From: Porphyromonas loveana
GTDB lineage: Bacteria > Bacteroidota > Bacteroidia > Bacteroidales > Porphyromonadaceae
Assembly: GCF_003096695.1 (NCBI RefSeq)
Contig: NZ_QEKY01000001.1
Coordinates: 1 to 64,000, forward strand
Direction of reading: 5' to 3'
Length of the DNA: 64,000 nt
Below are positions 53,762 to 62,900 of the stretch, piece after piece. The position numbers and the translations under genes were made by a program. Below the pieces are notes generated by a model that was not told the origin of the DNA, did not search any database, and was given only the letters and a program-made list of their open reading frames with translations. Numbering within the stretch: the first letter of the stretch is position 1; each line of letters starts with the position of its first letter.

Positions 53762-54391
53762 ATGTCACTTTGGAACAAAAAGAATAAAGAGATTCTGCTC
53801 GGGCCGCTAAGTAAGAACAACCCCGTCATTGTGCAGATGCTTGGCGTTTGTTCGGCTCTGGCAGTAACAGCCAAGCTGCAGCCGGCCATTGTTATGGCTC
53901 TGTCAGTAACAGCTGTTGTGGCATTTGCCAACGTTATCATTTCGCTTCTGCGCAATACTATTCCCGGACGTATCCGTATTATCGTCCAGCTCGTGGTTGT
54001 AGCTGCGTTGGTGACGATCGTTAGTCAGGTGCTGAAAGCTTATGCCTATGACGTCAATAAACAGCTGTCCGTATTCGTGGGCTTGATCATCACAAACTGT
54101 ATCCTCATGGGGCGCTTGGAAGCTTTCGCCTTGGCCAATCGTCCTTGGGAGTCTTTCCTCGATGGTATCGGTAATGGCTTGGGATACGGTCTCATCCTGA
54201 TTATTATTGCTTTCTTCCGTGAACTTCTCGGTTCCGGTACGCTCTTGGGCTACCAAATCATACCGCAGAGCTTCTATGAAATAGGCTATGTGAACAATGG
54301 CTTGATGATTCTGCCTCCGATGGCACTGATCGCCGTGGCTGTTGTCATCTGGGTACACCGCTCTCGCAACAAAGAGTTGCAGGAAGATTGA
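53762..54391 (+). CDS. nqrD: Na+-translocating NADH:quinone reductase subunit D
   Basis: The 209-residue integral membrane subunit with about six helices starts MSLWNKKNKEILLGPLSKNN and includes GRLEAFALANRPWESFLDGI, a signature of NqrD/RnfE. With NqrE it forms a membrane pair that carries a [2Fe-2S] centre between them. It follows nqrC after six bases. Confidence 0.95.
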   Translation: MSLWNKKNKEILLGPLSKNNPVIVQMLGVCSALAVTAKLQPAIVMALSVTAVVAFANVIISLLRNTIPGRIRIIVQLVVVAALVTIVSQVLKAYAYDVNKQLSVFVGLIITNCILMGRLEAFALANRPWESFLDGIGNGLGYGLILIIIAFFRELLGSGTLLGYQIIPQSFYEIGYVNNGLMILPPMALIAVAVVIWVHRSRNKELQED

Positions 54392-54430
54392 GTAAACAAC
54401 GCTTGACAATCAATTAAGACAGTATCAATT

Positions 54431-55045
54431 ATGGATTACATAAGTACGTTTGTCCGTTCGATATTTGTGGACAATATGGTTTTTGCTTACTACTTGGGGA
54501 TGTGCTCTTTCTTGGCCGTTTCCAAGAACGTAAAGACCTCCATTGGTTTGGGCGCTGCAGTTACTTTCATTCTGGTGTGCACCCTGCCCATTAACTATAT
54601 GCTGGAGAACTACATCTTCAAGGCCGGAGCACTCTCTTGGCTCGGACCTCAGTTTGCCGAGGTGGACTTGAGCTTCCTTTCTCTGATCATTTTCATCGCG
54701 GTGGTCGCTACGTTCACGCAGCTGGTCGAGATGGTGGTCGAGAAGTTCAGCCCTGCTCTTTATGCCTCGTTGGGTATCTTCCTTCCCTTGATTGCCGTTA
54801 ACTGTGCGATCCTCGGGGGATCACTCTTCATGCAGCAGCGCGAGTTTGTCAATGTCGGGATGGCTACGGTTTACGGACTGGGTTCCGGTCTCGGTTGGAT
54901 GCTTGCTATCGTAGGTATGGCAGCCATCCGTGAGAAATTGGCTTACTCCAACATCCCTAAGCCATTGCGCGGATTGGGTATTACATTCATTATCACCGGT
55001 CTCATGGGCATTGCCTTCCTGAGCTTCTCCGGCGTGAAACTCTAA
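54431..55045 (+). CDS. nqrE: Na+-translocating NADH:quinone reductase subunit E
   Basis: The 204-residue integral membrane subunit starts [20 protein letters not shown]. It includes [20 protein letters not shown] and [17 protein letters not shown], the NqrE/RnfA signatures, with conserved cysteines for the shared iron-sulfur centre. It lies 39 bases after nqrD. Confidence 0.95.
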   Translation: MDYISTFVRSIFVDNMVFAYYLGMCSFLAVSKNVKTSIGLGAAVTFILVCTLPINYMLENYIFKAGALSWLGPQFAEVDLSFLSLIIFIAVVATFTQLVEMVVEKFSPALYASLGIFLPLIAVNCAILGGSLFMQQREFVNVGMATVYGLGSGLGWMLAIVGMAAIREKLAYSNIPKPLRGLGITFIITGLMGIAFLSFSGVKL

Positions 55046-55061
55046 TAAGAACGAAGTAGAA

Positions 55062-56303
55062 ATGATGAGTACAGTAATTATTGTCAGTGCAGTCGTGTTC
55101 CTACTGCTCACGCTGATTCTGGTTATCTCTTTGCTCTTTGCTAAGAGTAAGTTGGTTCCTTCAGGCAATGTGAAGATAACGGTCAATGACGAACGTAATC
55201 TGGAGGTACCCCTTGGTGGCACCTTGCTCAATACGCTTCAGTCTCAAGGTATATTCCTCTCTTCGGCCTGTGGCGGGAGTGGTAGCTGTGGCCAGTGCCG
55301 TTGTCGGGTGACAGAGGGTGGAGGAGAGATTCTGCCCACCGAGAAAGGTTTCTTCTCTCGTAAGGAGCAGAAGGATCATTGGCGCTTGTCTTGCCAGACG
55401 AAGGTGAAGGAAGATCTCGAAATCGTTGTGCCCGAAGAGGTCTTCGGCGTGAAGGAATGGGAATGTGAAGTTCTCTCCAATAAGAACGTATCCACCTTCA
55501 TCAAGGAGTTTGTCGTTAAGCTCCCCGAAGGCGAGAAGATGGACTTCAAGAGTGGTAGCTATGCGCAGATCACCATTCCCAAGTACGACATTCGATTTGC
55601 GGACTATGATATTCAAGAGCGTTTCTGTGGCGATTGGGACAAGATGGATGCTTGGTCGCTGACTTGCAAAAATGACGAAGAGACGGTGCGTGCCTACTCT
55701 ATGGCCAACTATCCTGCCGAGGGTAATATCATCACGCTCAACGTGCGTATTGCCACTCCTCCGTTCGATCGTGCAGCGAATAAGTGGAAACCCGGCATCA
55801 AGCCCGGTATCTCCTCTTCGTATATCTTCTCTCTCAAGCCCGGTGACAAGGTGAAGATGAGTGGCCCCTACGGTGACTTCCATATCCAAGACACCGATGC
55901 CGAAATGCTGTACATCGGTGGTGGTGCCGGTATGGCTCCGCTTCGTGCTCAAGTGCTCCATCTCTTCCGTACGCTCAAGACCGGTCGCAAGGTGAGCTAT
56001 TGGTATGGTGCTCGCTCCAAGAACGAGATCTTCTATGAAGAGGATTTCCGTGAGATTGAGAGAGAGTTCCCCAACTTCAAGTTCAATATTGCGCTGTCCG
56101 ATCCTCAACCCGAGGACAATTGGACCGGCTATGTGGGCTTCATCCATCAGGTTATCTATGACAATTATCTGAAGGATCACGACGCTCCCGAAGATATTGA
56201 GTACTATATGTGTGGTCCCGGCCCGATGGCCAACGCTGTCAAAGGCATGTTAGAAGATCTGGGTGTGCCTCGCAACATGCTCTACTTCGACGACTTCGGA
56301 TAA
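55062..56303 (+). CDS. nqrF: Na+-translocating NADH:quinone reductase subunit F
   Basis: The 413-residue subunit has an N-terminal transmembrane helix ([20 protein letters not shown]) and a ferredoxin-like domain with [2Fe-2S] ligands Cys70, Cys76, Cys79 and Cys111. FAD-binding [13 protein letters not shown] and NADH-binding [16 protein letters not shown] / [14 protein letters not shown] modules follow, and it ends [16 protein letters not shown] then [14 protein letters not shown]. It accepts electrons from NADH and passes them on. It is last in the operon, before a strong terminator. Confidence 0.96.
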   Translation: MMSTVIIVSAVVFLLLTLILVISLLFAKSKLVPSGNVKITVNDERNLEVPLGGTLLNTLQSQGIFLSSACGGSGSCGQCRCRVTEGGGEILPTEKGFFSRKEQKDHWRLSCQTKVKEDLEIVVPEEVFGVKEWECEVLSNKNVSTFIKEFVVKLPEGEKMDFKSGSYAQITIPKYDIRFADYDIQERFCGDWDKMDAWSLTCKNDEETVRAYSMANYPAEGNIITLNVRIATPPFDRAANKWKPGIKPGISSSYIFSLKPGDKVKMSGPYGDFHIQDTDAEMLYIGGGAGMAPLRAQVLHLFRTLKTGRKVSYWYGARSKNEIFYEEDFREIEREFPNFKFNIALSDPQPEDNWTGYVGFIHQVIYDNYLKDHDAPEDIEYYMCGPGPMANAVKGMLEDLGVPRNMLYFDDFG

Positions 56304-56346
56304 TCCTTTACACGGCCTCTGCGAGAGGTTTGTCGATGCAAAGAAC

Positions 56347-56388
56347 CGCGCCTGCAGTCCCATCGGACGGCAGGCGCGATTCTTTTTT
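56347..56388 (+). terminator. Terminator of the nqr operon
   Basis: CGCGCCTGC (56347-56355) pairs with GCAGGCGCG (56370-56378), with an inner GTCC/GGAC stem (56357-56360, 56365-56368). ATTCTTTTTT follows. Confidence 0.9.
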
Positions 56389-56650
56389 CTCCTATTTGCT
56401 TCTTCCCTCTATCCACTAATCTGTTATGATGACGGTTAGTGGTGAGAAAAGGCTCAGAGTTGCCTGCGATGCACGTCGAACGAGCCGTCGCAGGGTCGGT
56501 ATTACGATGCCGTTGAGCGTGAATGCGTTAGGCCGGGGAGGATTAGCACATCTGTGGCGAGGGGAAGTGGATGATGTTTGGGGTTGCAGCATTCATCCGC
56601 CTTTTTCTATCTTGCTTAAGAACTGAGATGATTGAGGGTGTGTAGATGCA
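56389..56650. other. Spacer between the nqr terminator and the M23 gene
   Basis: Nothing gene-like seen. Short frames on (+) have no domain. Confidence 0.5.
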
Positions 56651-56686
56651 AAAAAGGTCGGCACTCCGGAGAGAGCCGACCTTTTT
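56651..56686 (-). terminator. Terminator of the M23 peptidase gene
   Basis: AAAAAGGTCGGC (56651-56662) pairs perfectly with GCCGACCTTTTT (56675-56686). A and T runs on both sides make it bidirectional. It lies 18 bases past the stop codon of the (-) strand gene. Confidence 0.85.
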
Positions 56687-56704
56687 GCTTGTTTCTGTCA
56701 AATA

Positions 56705-57706
56705 TTATTTGATTCGCAGGGCTTTGCCCGGAGTCAGTGTCTTTTTCTTGCTGATGCCATTCTTGGCGCACAGCTTAGCTACCGTAGTACCGTTACGTTT
56801 GGCAATGGCTTCCAACGTGTCACCTTTCCTGATGCGATAGGTCTTAGGCGTAGCTGAGTTCCGCCCTTTTCTTTTGGAGGCCACGCGAGAACCTTTGCCT
56901 GCTTTGGCATAGCGTGTGCTGCTGCCACGATGGAAAGTGTAGACGTCTCTGAGTGGTACACCGTTATCAAAGTCAATGATCGTACTCGGATTGATGGGGA
57001 TCCCCATGAAACGAGTCTCGAAGTGAAGGTGAGGACCGGTGCTTCGTCCTGTACTGCCTCCCAATCCGATGGGTTGGCCGGCGCGTACGATCTGATTCTC
57101 ATGTACAAGCTGGCGACTCATGTGCCCATACACGGTCTCCAGTCCGTTGGGGTGACGCACTATAACATAGTAGCCGTAACCTCCGTGCTCATAGTTGCGC
57201 ACACGCACTTTGCCATCGAAAGCAGCTCGGATCGTGTCGCCCCGATTGACGGAGAGGTCGATGCCATAGTGCATACGTCCAAAACGACGACGATAGCCAA
57301 ATTCTGAGGTAACTTGCTTGTCTTCGACAGGCATTACAAAAGATGAGCAATCAATGTCATAACTTTCGGGGATTTCGACATCTGCTCCAACAAATGGATT
57401 GACGTACTCGCTCCAAGAATCTTCGCCATAGATATCTACGGCTGGGTAGTTGAGAGATTCCATTGCCAGCCTACTTTCGTATTCGGCTTTTCTAACCTCT
57501 TTTTCAGAAGATACCTTGTTGCGGAACTCCAGCCGATCGGCAACCATGTTGCCGAGGAAACGCACAGAGTCTTGTGTCTTTGTGCGTTCGGTCTTTGCTT
57601 TGCTGTTCACTTGTTTGGAGCGCGTGTTTCTTACCGGAGTGTTTGCCACTGTGGCTGAAACGAAGCACAATGAACAGCAAAGCAGAAGGATCGATTTTTT
57701 CGACAT
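56705..57706 (-). CDS. M23 metallopeptidase with C-terminal LysM domain
   Basis: From the ATG at 57706 the product has 333 residues. The signal-like N terminus is SILLLCCSLCFVSATVAN. A charged linker precedes the M23 fold at about 125-245, with Zn ligands His146 and Asp150 (MHYGID), His195 (YGHMS) and His226/His228 (GPHLHFE). This is a complete set for an active lysostaphin-type endopeptidase. A C-terminal LysM (about 289-332, TYRIRKGDTLEAIAKRNGTT) should bind peptidoglycan. It probably cuts peptidoglycan cross-links during growth or division. A longer reading to 57808 adds residues before the signal peptide, so I reject it. Confidence 0.93.
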   Translation of the reverse strand: MSKKSILLLCCSLCFVSATVANTPVRNTRSKQVNSKAKTERTKTQDSVRFLGNMVADRLEFRNKVSSEKEVRKAEYESRLAMESLNYPAVDIYGEDSWSEYVNPFVGADVEIPESYDIDCSSFVMPVEDKQVTSEFGYRRRFGRMHYGIDLSVNRGDTIRAAFDGKVRVRNYEHGGYGYYVIVRHPNGLETVYGHMSRQLVHENQIVRAGQPIGLGGSTGRSTGPHLHFETRFMGIPINPSTIIDFDNGVPLRDVYTFHRGSSTRYAKAGKGSRVASKRKGRNSATPKTYRIRKGDTLEAIAKRNGTTVAKLCAKNGISKKKTLTPGKALRIK

Positions 57707-58320
57707 ATTTCTGTTCCTGTTTTTAGTGTACCAGACAGTCGGCTCCACGCTGAAAAGGTTGTGGCTGATAGCGCTCCCGAGTCTGTCTTTGAAAAAAATT
57801 TCGCCCAAAGATGTGACAAAAAAACGAGCTTACCAAGCTTTTGGCGCGTTTTTTTTGCCTTTTGCACACATATTGCCATGGAGTGCAGGGCCATTTCGAT
57901 GCATTTTGTCACGCAGTTTGCACGGAAAATGAGCAATGGGGATGAATGCTGTGTGCAGTTAATAACGAGCAGTAAACCTGTCTTATTGTCCACCAACTGC
58001 ACATAAAGAAAGTCTCTTCTGACTTCACTTCTATGTCTTGTCGGATTGTCCTTTGAGGGCGTGTGGGCATCGTGCACGAAATGTCGGGCTGAAAAACGCG
58101 AGAATATGGTGCGGGCAATCCGGTACAACTCGCGCCAAAACATTTTTGATTTGGCGCCAAATTTTTTCAGAAATGGCACCAGAATAATTTTGAAATGGCG
58201 CGAGTTTTTTGACGATTCACAAGAGAAGGTGATTCTGGCAGATCCGCCTGCTTTCTCGCCGGAGTTCAATCTTCTTTGAAGGATGGAATGTGCTGTGTAG
58301 AAAGAAAACGAATTTCTTCC
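57707..58320. other. Divergent spacer between the M23 gene and tRNA-Pro
   Basis: No gene was recognised. The region holds copy D of the GGCGCCA array and the promoter of tRNA-Pro. Frames up to 212 codons here run across the repeats and show no domain. Confidence 0.55.
58128..58205. repeat. GGCGCCA-type 22-bp array (copy D)
   Basis: CGCGCCA (58131), GGCGCCA (58153), GGCACCA (58175) and GGCGCGA (58197) are exactly 22 bases apart. Filler such as AAACATTTTTGATTT recurs. The orientation is that of copy C. This copy is the cleanest of the four. Confidence 0.88.
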
Positions 58321-58349
58321 TTTGCTGTATCAAATAATTAGTATATTTG
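58321..58349 (+). promoter_or_regulatory. Promoter of tRNA-Pro
   Basis: TTTG (58321-58324), a 17-base spacer and TATATTTG (58342-58349) lie ten bases before the tRNA. Confidence 0.65.
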
Positions 58350-58359
58350 CACCCGCTAT

Positions 58360-58432
58360 CGGGATGTAGCACAGTTGGTAGCGCGCCACGTTCGGGACGT
58401 GGAGGTCGGAAGTTCGAGTCTTCTCATCCCGA
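58360..58432 (+). tRNA. tRNA-Pro (anticodon CGG)
   Basis: The 73-nt cloverleaf has acceptor arm CGGGATG/CATCCCG and D-arm TAGCACAGTTGGTAGCGCG. Anticodon stem CCACG/CGTGG encloses loop TTCGGGA, anticodon CGG. The T-arm is GGAAGTTCGAGTCTTCT. CCA is not encoded. Confidence 0.93.
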
Positions 58433-58435
58433 CAG

Positions 58436-58478
58436 ACGCCGTCAGTGTTCCTTGGAGGAATGTTGACGGCGTTTTTCG
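58436..58478 (+). terminator. Terminator of tRNA-Pro
   Basis: ACGCCGTCA (58436-58444) pairs with TGACGGCGT (58464-58472), with inner TTCC/GGAA. TTTTTC follows. Confidence 0.85.
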
Positions 58479-58491
58479 TCCGACAGCACAA

Positions 58492-58538
58492 AAAAGACGG
58501 AGACAGCTGAGCCTCAAACTCAGCTGTCTCCGTCTTTT
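58492..58538 (-). terminator. 20-bp bidirectional terminator
   Basis: AAAAGACGGAGACAGCTGAG (58492-58511) pairs perfectly with positions 58519-58538 around CCTCAAA. It lies 23 bases past the stop of the hydrolase gene on (-) and should also block read-through from the tRNA side. Confidence 0.9.
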
Positions 58539-58561
58539 TGCGTGGTGGTATGTATCCTCGT

Positions 58562-59986
58562 TTATAGACTGTCCAGAAAGTCTTTGATGGTTTGGATCAG
58601 TTCGGGGGCTACTGTCGCATCGAGGAATCCGTATTCGTTGGGTGTGCCCATGATGGCACGCTGCATGATGTGATTGATTTCGGGCAGATAGACGACTTTA
58701 TTCCGCGAGCCGGTGCCATTCACACCGAGAAGTTCTTTCATCAGTGGCATATTCACTTCTTGCAGTACTTGCGTGTCCACTCCGCCGTATATGGCCAAAG
58801 TGGCAGGGAGAGGGTGCTTGGTGTATTCCGCTGATGCGATGTCCAGCACGCGGGCAGGGTCATAGGTGAGGAAATGCTTGATCCACGGATTGCTCATTTG
58901 TGCCGTAATCAGTTTGATGCCTTGCTCTCTCATCTCTTCTGTCAGCTCGGACGGGAGCAGGATGGATGCGTTCGCACGGCTATAGGCTTCGATGCGTTTG
59001 CTCACTTCTGTGGAGTCGCCCGGAAGTGTTGCGAGCCGTATCAACTCTTCCATGGCTGCGCGTTTGGCAGGACTTTGAGGTTGTCCTGTGGTCGCTTCCT
59101 CGATGGCTGCATTTTGTGAGAGGAGTATTTCCGACCCCTTGACGGAGGGAGCACCCACGAGAACCAGTCCGGTGACACCTCCGATCTGGCGCGCCACGAT
59201 GGGGGCGATGATGCCTCCCTCGCTATGCCCCAGGAGGAATACTTTCTTGGTGAGCTGGGGGTAATGCTTGCGCATGAAGGCCAATTCGCTCTCTATGTCG
59301 GTTGCCAGTGTGTCGGTCGTCGCCAGTGCAGCATCGCCCGTGCTCTCGCCGAAGTTGCGGTCGTCGCAGCGCAGGACAGCGTAGCCGTGACGGGTGAGTT
59401 CGTCAGCCAAGACTGCAAACGGCTTGTGCTCGAATATCGTCTCATCTCGGTCCTGCAGACCGCTACCGCTGATGAGGATGACGGTTCCTTTGGTGTGGGC
59501 TGTCTCCTTGGGGTAGGTGAGCGTGCCCACGATGGTGATGTCTGCCGACTTATGGGGTATGTCCACGTCTTCTACCTCGTAAGGGAAGGGTGGCACGGGT
59601 GTCTGCGGGCGGTATGCCTTGGCTCCGTCGAGTCCGCGATAGAGTGTCATAGCCGTGCCGAAGCGCCCCTGACGGAACTCTCCTACGATGGAGTCGTTCT
59701 GTAGTTTGCCACGATAGGACAGCAAGAGATTCTCTATGGTTAGGCTCAGACTATCCCCTATGACAGTGACGGTGGATAAGGGTATGCCGAAAGCTTTCTG
59801 ATCTGGGCTGTCCATCGTCCCCTGCCAGGCGTTACCTGTCTGTTGGAGGTGGAGGACCAGTGGTGTGGAGCCGAGACCTTGAGGGATGCGTCCGCTCCAG
59901 TCTCCGGCTAACTTCTGTGATTTACAACTTGCTGTGCTCATAACGAAGGCTATGATACTGACGATAGCCAAAAAACGATACTTCAT
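58562..59986 (-). CDS. Alpha/beta hydrolase lipoprotein
   Basis: The 474-residue protein has a lipoprotein signal (IVSIIAFVMSTASC). A beta-rich N-terminal domain of about 110 residues follows (LAGDWSGRIPQGLGSTPLVL), common in Bacteroidetes secreted hydrolases. The alpha/beta hydrolase domain has KGTVILISGSGLQDRDE, the nucleophile Ser in LLGHSEGGIIAP, and a late acid/His region (LAIYGGVDTQVLQEVNMPLM, LPEINHIMQ). It probably acts on esters or peptides at the envelope. It starts 13 bases after porW and so is probably co-transcribed. The substrate is unknown. Confidence 0.9.
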   Translation of the reverse strand: MKYRFLAIVSIIAFVMSTASCKSQKLAGDWSGRIPQGLGSTPLVLHLQQTGNAWQGTMDSPDQKAFGIPLSTVTVIGDSLSLTIENLLLSYRGKLQNDSIVGEFRQGRFGTAMTLYRGLDGAKAYRPQTPVPPFPYEVEDVDIPHKSADITIVGTLTYPKETAHTKGTVILISGSGLQDRDETIFEHKPFAVLADELTRHGYAVLRCDDRNFGESTGDAALATTDTLATDIESELAFMRKHYPQLTKKVFLLGHSEGGIIAPIVARQIGGVTGLVLVGAPSVKGSEILLSQNAAIEEATTGQPQSPAKRAAMEELIRLATLPGDSTEVSKRIEAYSRANASILLPSELTEEMREQGIKLITAQMSNPWIKHFLTYDPARVLDIASAEYTKHPLPATLAIYGGVDTQVLQEVNMPLMKELLGVNGTGSRNKVVYLPEINHIMQRAIMGTPNEYGFLDATVAPELIQTIKDFLDSL

Positions 59987-59999
59987 AATGGTGATGCAC

Positions 60000-62900
60000 T
60001 TATGTCCTTCCTATTTTATTCGAGTTGGTCTTGTTCTGACCGTCCTTCAGTCTTTGCTTTCTTTCCTTTTCTTTCGCTTTGCGTTCTTGTTCGCGTTGGC
60101 GCAACTTCTCCTTGCGTTCTCGTTCCTTTTGTTTCAGTTTTTCTTCGCGCTCTTTCTGCTTCTGACGCTGTTCTTTGAGTTTCTTGCGACGTGCTTGTTC
60201 GCGCTCTTGCTCTCGTTTTTTGAGTTCGCGTTTCCGGTCGCGCTCCTTCTCTCGTTTGGCTTTTTCGAGTGCTTTCTTCTCGTCTTTCTCGTTTTGGGCA
60301 CGATCCTTGGCCAGACGTTGTATCTGCTCTGCGGAGACGCCCTTGCCCTCTTGCTGTCGGAGCGATGGCAGATCAGCCTTTGCTGCAATGGAGTCGGTGG
60401 CTGTCGTATCAGCAGTAGCGGGTATTGCGCTTGAAGTAATCTGCTCCCTGTCGATGTCGAAGGTGATAGGTGCTGCCACCTGCAGACTATCATGCTGCTG
60501 CTTCACGGGTGTGATCGGTCGGCTTGTCGCAGGAGCAGTCGAGTCGGGTCGGGTGATTGCCGGCTCTGGAAGCTCTTCCTCTTCAGTAACAGGAGAGCCT
60601 GGCGTCACTTCGTCCTCGTCCTCCTTGCCTGCCGCTTGGGCCCGGCCGCTGATCTGTTGCCAGCGATCCAGTACGAATGCCGTCTCTGGAACTTCTTCTT
60701 GGGCGAGGAAAGCCATATATTGGCCGATGCCTTTTCCTTGTATGAGAAGCTGGTAATTCGTTTCTGATATGGGGAAGAGAAGACTATTCTCTCCCATGGC
60801 GGACATGAATCCTTCGGGTGAGAATGCATCTTTAATGTATTGCCATCCCAAGCGCGTGTTCGGGAGCGAACTCATCAACCACTGGTCGAATCCGCCCACG
60901 GTGCTCTGTGTGATCTCCAACGTATGCTCCGTGAAGCGAGAGAAGTTGAACGACGCCAATGCAAAGAGTACTCTGTTCTGATTCAGCGTACCTGAGGGAG
61001 CCAAAAGGATGAGGCGCGTGCGTTCGAATGTTCTTGGCTTGACGAAGGGCGGTAATGAGTCGGGCGAAATGCTGTCCGCCTCTGCTCCTCCCCACTGGAA
61101 GTCCCAATTGATACCGCTATACCCTCCCTGCACAATCGAACGTCCGCGAAGCAATTCCGCCAGCATGGACGATGCCAACTCGGTGACTTCTGCCTTCGGG
61201 TAGTCTTTTACAAGAGCTTTGAGTGCATCTGAGAAGCCCTTGGCATCGCCATCAAGCACGTAACAGAGCGCGTTGAGGAAGTCGAACTGCGGAGCCAGCT
61301 CCGATAACGGGAAGCGTTCGCGGCATTCGTTGCGATTCCTGCGCACTGTCTGCACCGCTCCTCGGAGGTATGCTTCGAAAGCTTCGTCATATAATTGGTT
61401 TTGTCGTCGGTCCATCGTGGCCAACTCCTGCAGGTAATTAGGATTGCTGAGGGCTTTAGCCAGATTGTCTTGGGGATAATGTTGGAGGATGAGCGAGCGA
61501 CATCGTTCGGCCTCTCGGTGCATATTCATACGAGTGTAGAGCATGAAGAGGCGATAGAGGACATCCATACGCTTCTCGTAGTTCGGATAGCGGCGCAGCA
61601 ACGTCTCGTATGTGGCGGCCGATTCGTCGAACTTCTCCATTCGTTCGTTGAATACCGTACCCATTCCGAAGAGACCTTCCGCGATAAGTTTGCCCGCAGC
61701 TTCTTTCGCGTCCTCCGTCATGGGTAATTGAGCCAGATAATAAGCTCGATTGCGAGGGTCGGATGCTGCCGAGTCAGCGGCTGCAGCTTGTAATTCTTCT
61801 TCGGTCATCAAAGCTCCTGTCTGAGCTTCTTCTCCTTCTTCGGCGGCAGTATTTTCGTCTGTCGGTGTGTCAAAGTTGGCCTGCTTGCGTCTGCGCCTCC
61901 AATCATCTTCGAGTACACGTTTTCCCCATTTCCGCTCGAAAGCAGTCTTTCCTTGTGCGATCAATAGAGGATTGTAAAAGTAGAATTCTCCCGAACCCGT
62001 CTGCTGCGGCGCTTGAGGCATGCCTTGGTTTTGCGTCGGGCGGTTTATGAGACCATCGCTTTCTGCATTGAAAGCTTCTTGATTCTGTTTCAATTTTTCT
62101 ATTTCCTCTTCATCTTTCAGCTTCTTTTCAGCCTCAATGTAGGCTTTGATGACACTGTCGATAACAGCCAGCCGCTGCTCTTCAGGCATGGCAGCCAGCG
62201 TCAGCAGACTATCCTGATCGTGTACGATGCGGGCATGACCCACCAGTTCATCCAGCTGGGAGGACAGTTCGGTCACGCGTTTGTAGTCGGGATTGAGACG
62301 ATTGAGGGTTCCTGCAGCAGCCGAGAAACAGGGCTGTGCGAGGAGATACTGCCGCCTTTGCATATAGATGTCACCCAAACGAATTTGGCAAAGGGCATAA
62401 TCCGTACCACGAGTCGTACTCTTTTCAATACCGGCCAAGAACGATTTGATGGCAGAGGTCGTATCGGATATGCTCATGAAGATGTTGCCGGCGGAAAAGA
62501 ATATCTGATCCTGCACATCCTGATATTTGCTGCGTTTGGCCATTCGCTCCAGTTGATTGGCTACAGAACGAGGGTTCTTTTTGCTATCCAACTCCATCTT
62601 GCGGAGGCGTGCAGCGAAGTCCAATGCAAAAGGCGGCGTCGCGCCCAGAACTTTCGTGTAAGCCTTGCGTGCCTCGTCCTGCCTTTCTTCGTCCTGCAAA
62701 AGCTGTCCGAGTAAGTAGTACATGCGGGCACGTTGGTGACGATTCTTCTCCTTGGCGGCAGCCTGACGGAGGTAAGGAATGGCAGCACTCTTCTCTCCCG
62801 CGAGGATAAAACGCTCCGCCACGGCTTTGGAGTAGAGCCCGCGACGAACTGTATGCGGCTGATCTTTGGGGATGCGTTCCAATAGTCGCTGTCCTTCGTG

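Noticed and set aside
55161-56180. Open frame of 339 codons on (-) across nqrF
   Set aside because: It is antisense to nqrF and without domains.
57631-58269. Open frame of 212 codons on (-) over the GGCGCCA array
   Set aside because: It runs across the repeat and the start of the M23 gene in another frame, with no domain.
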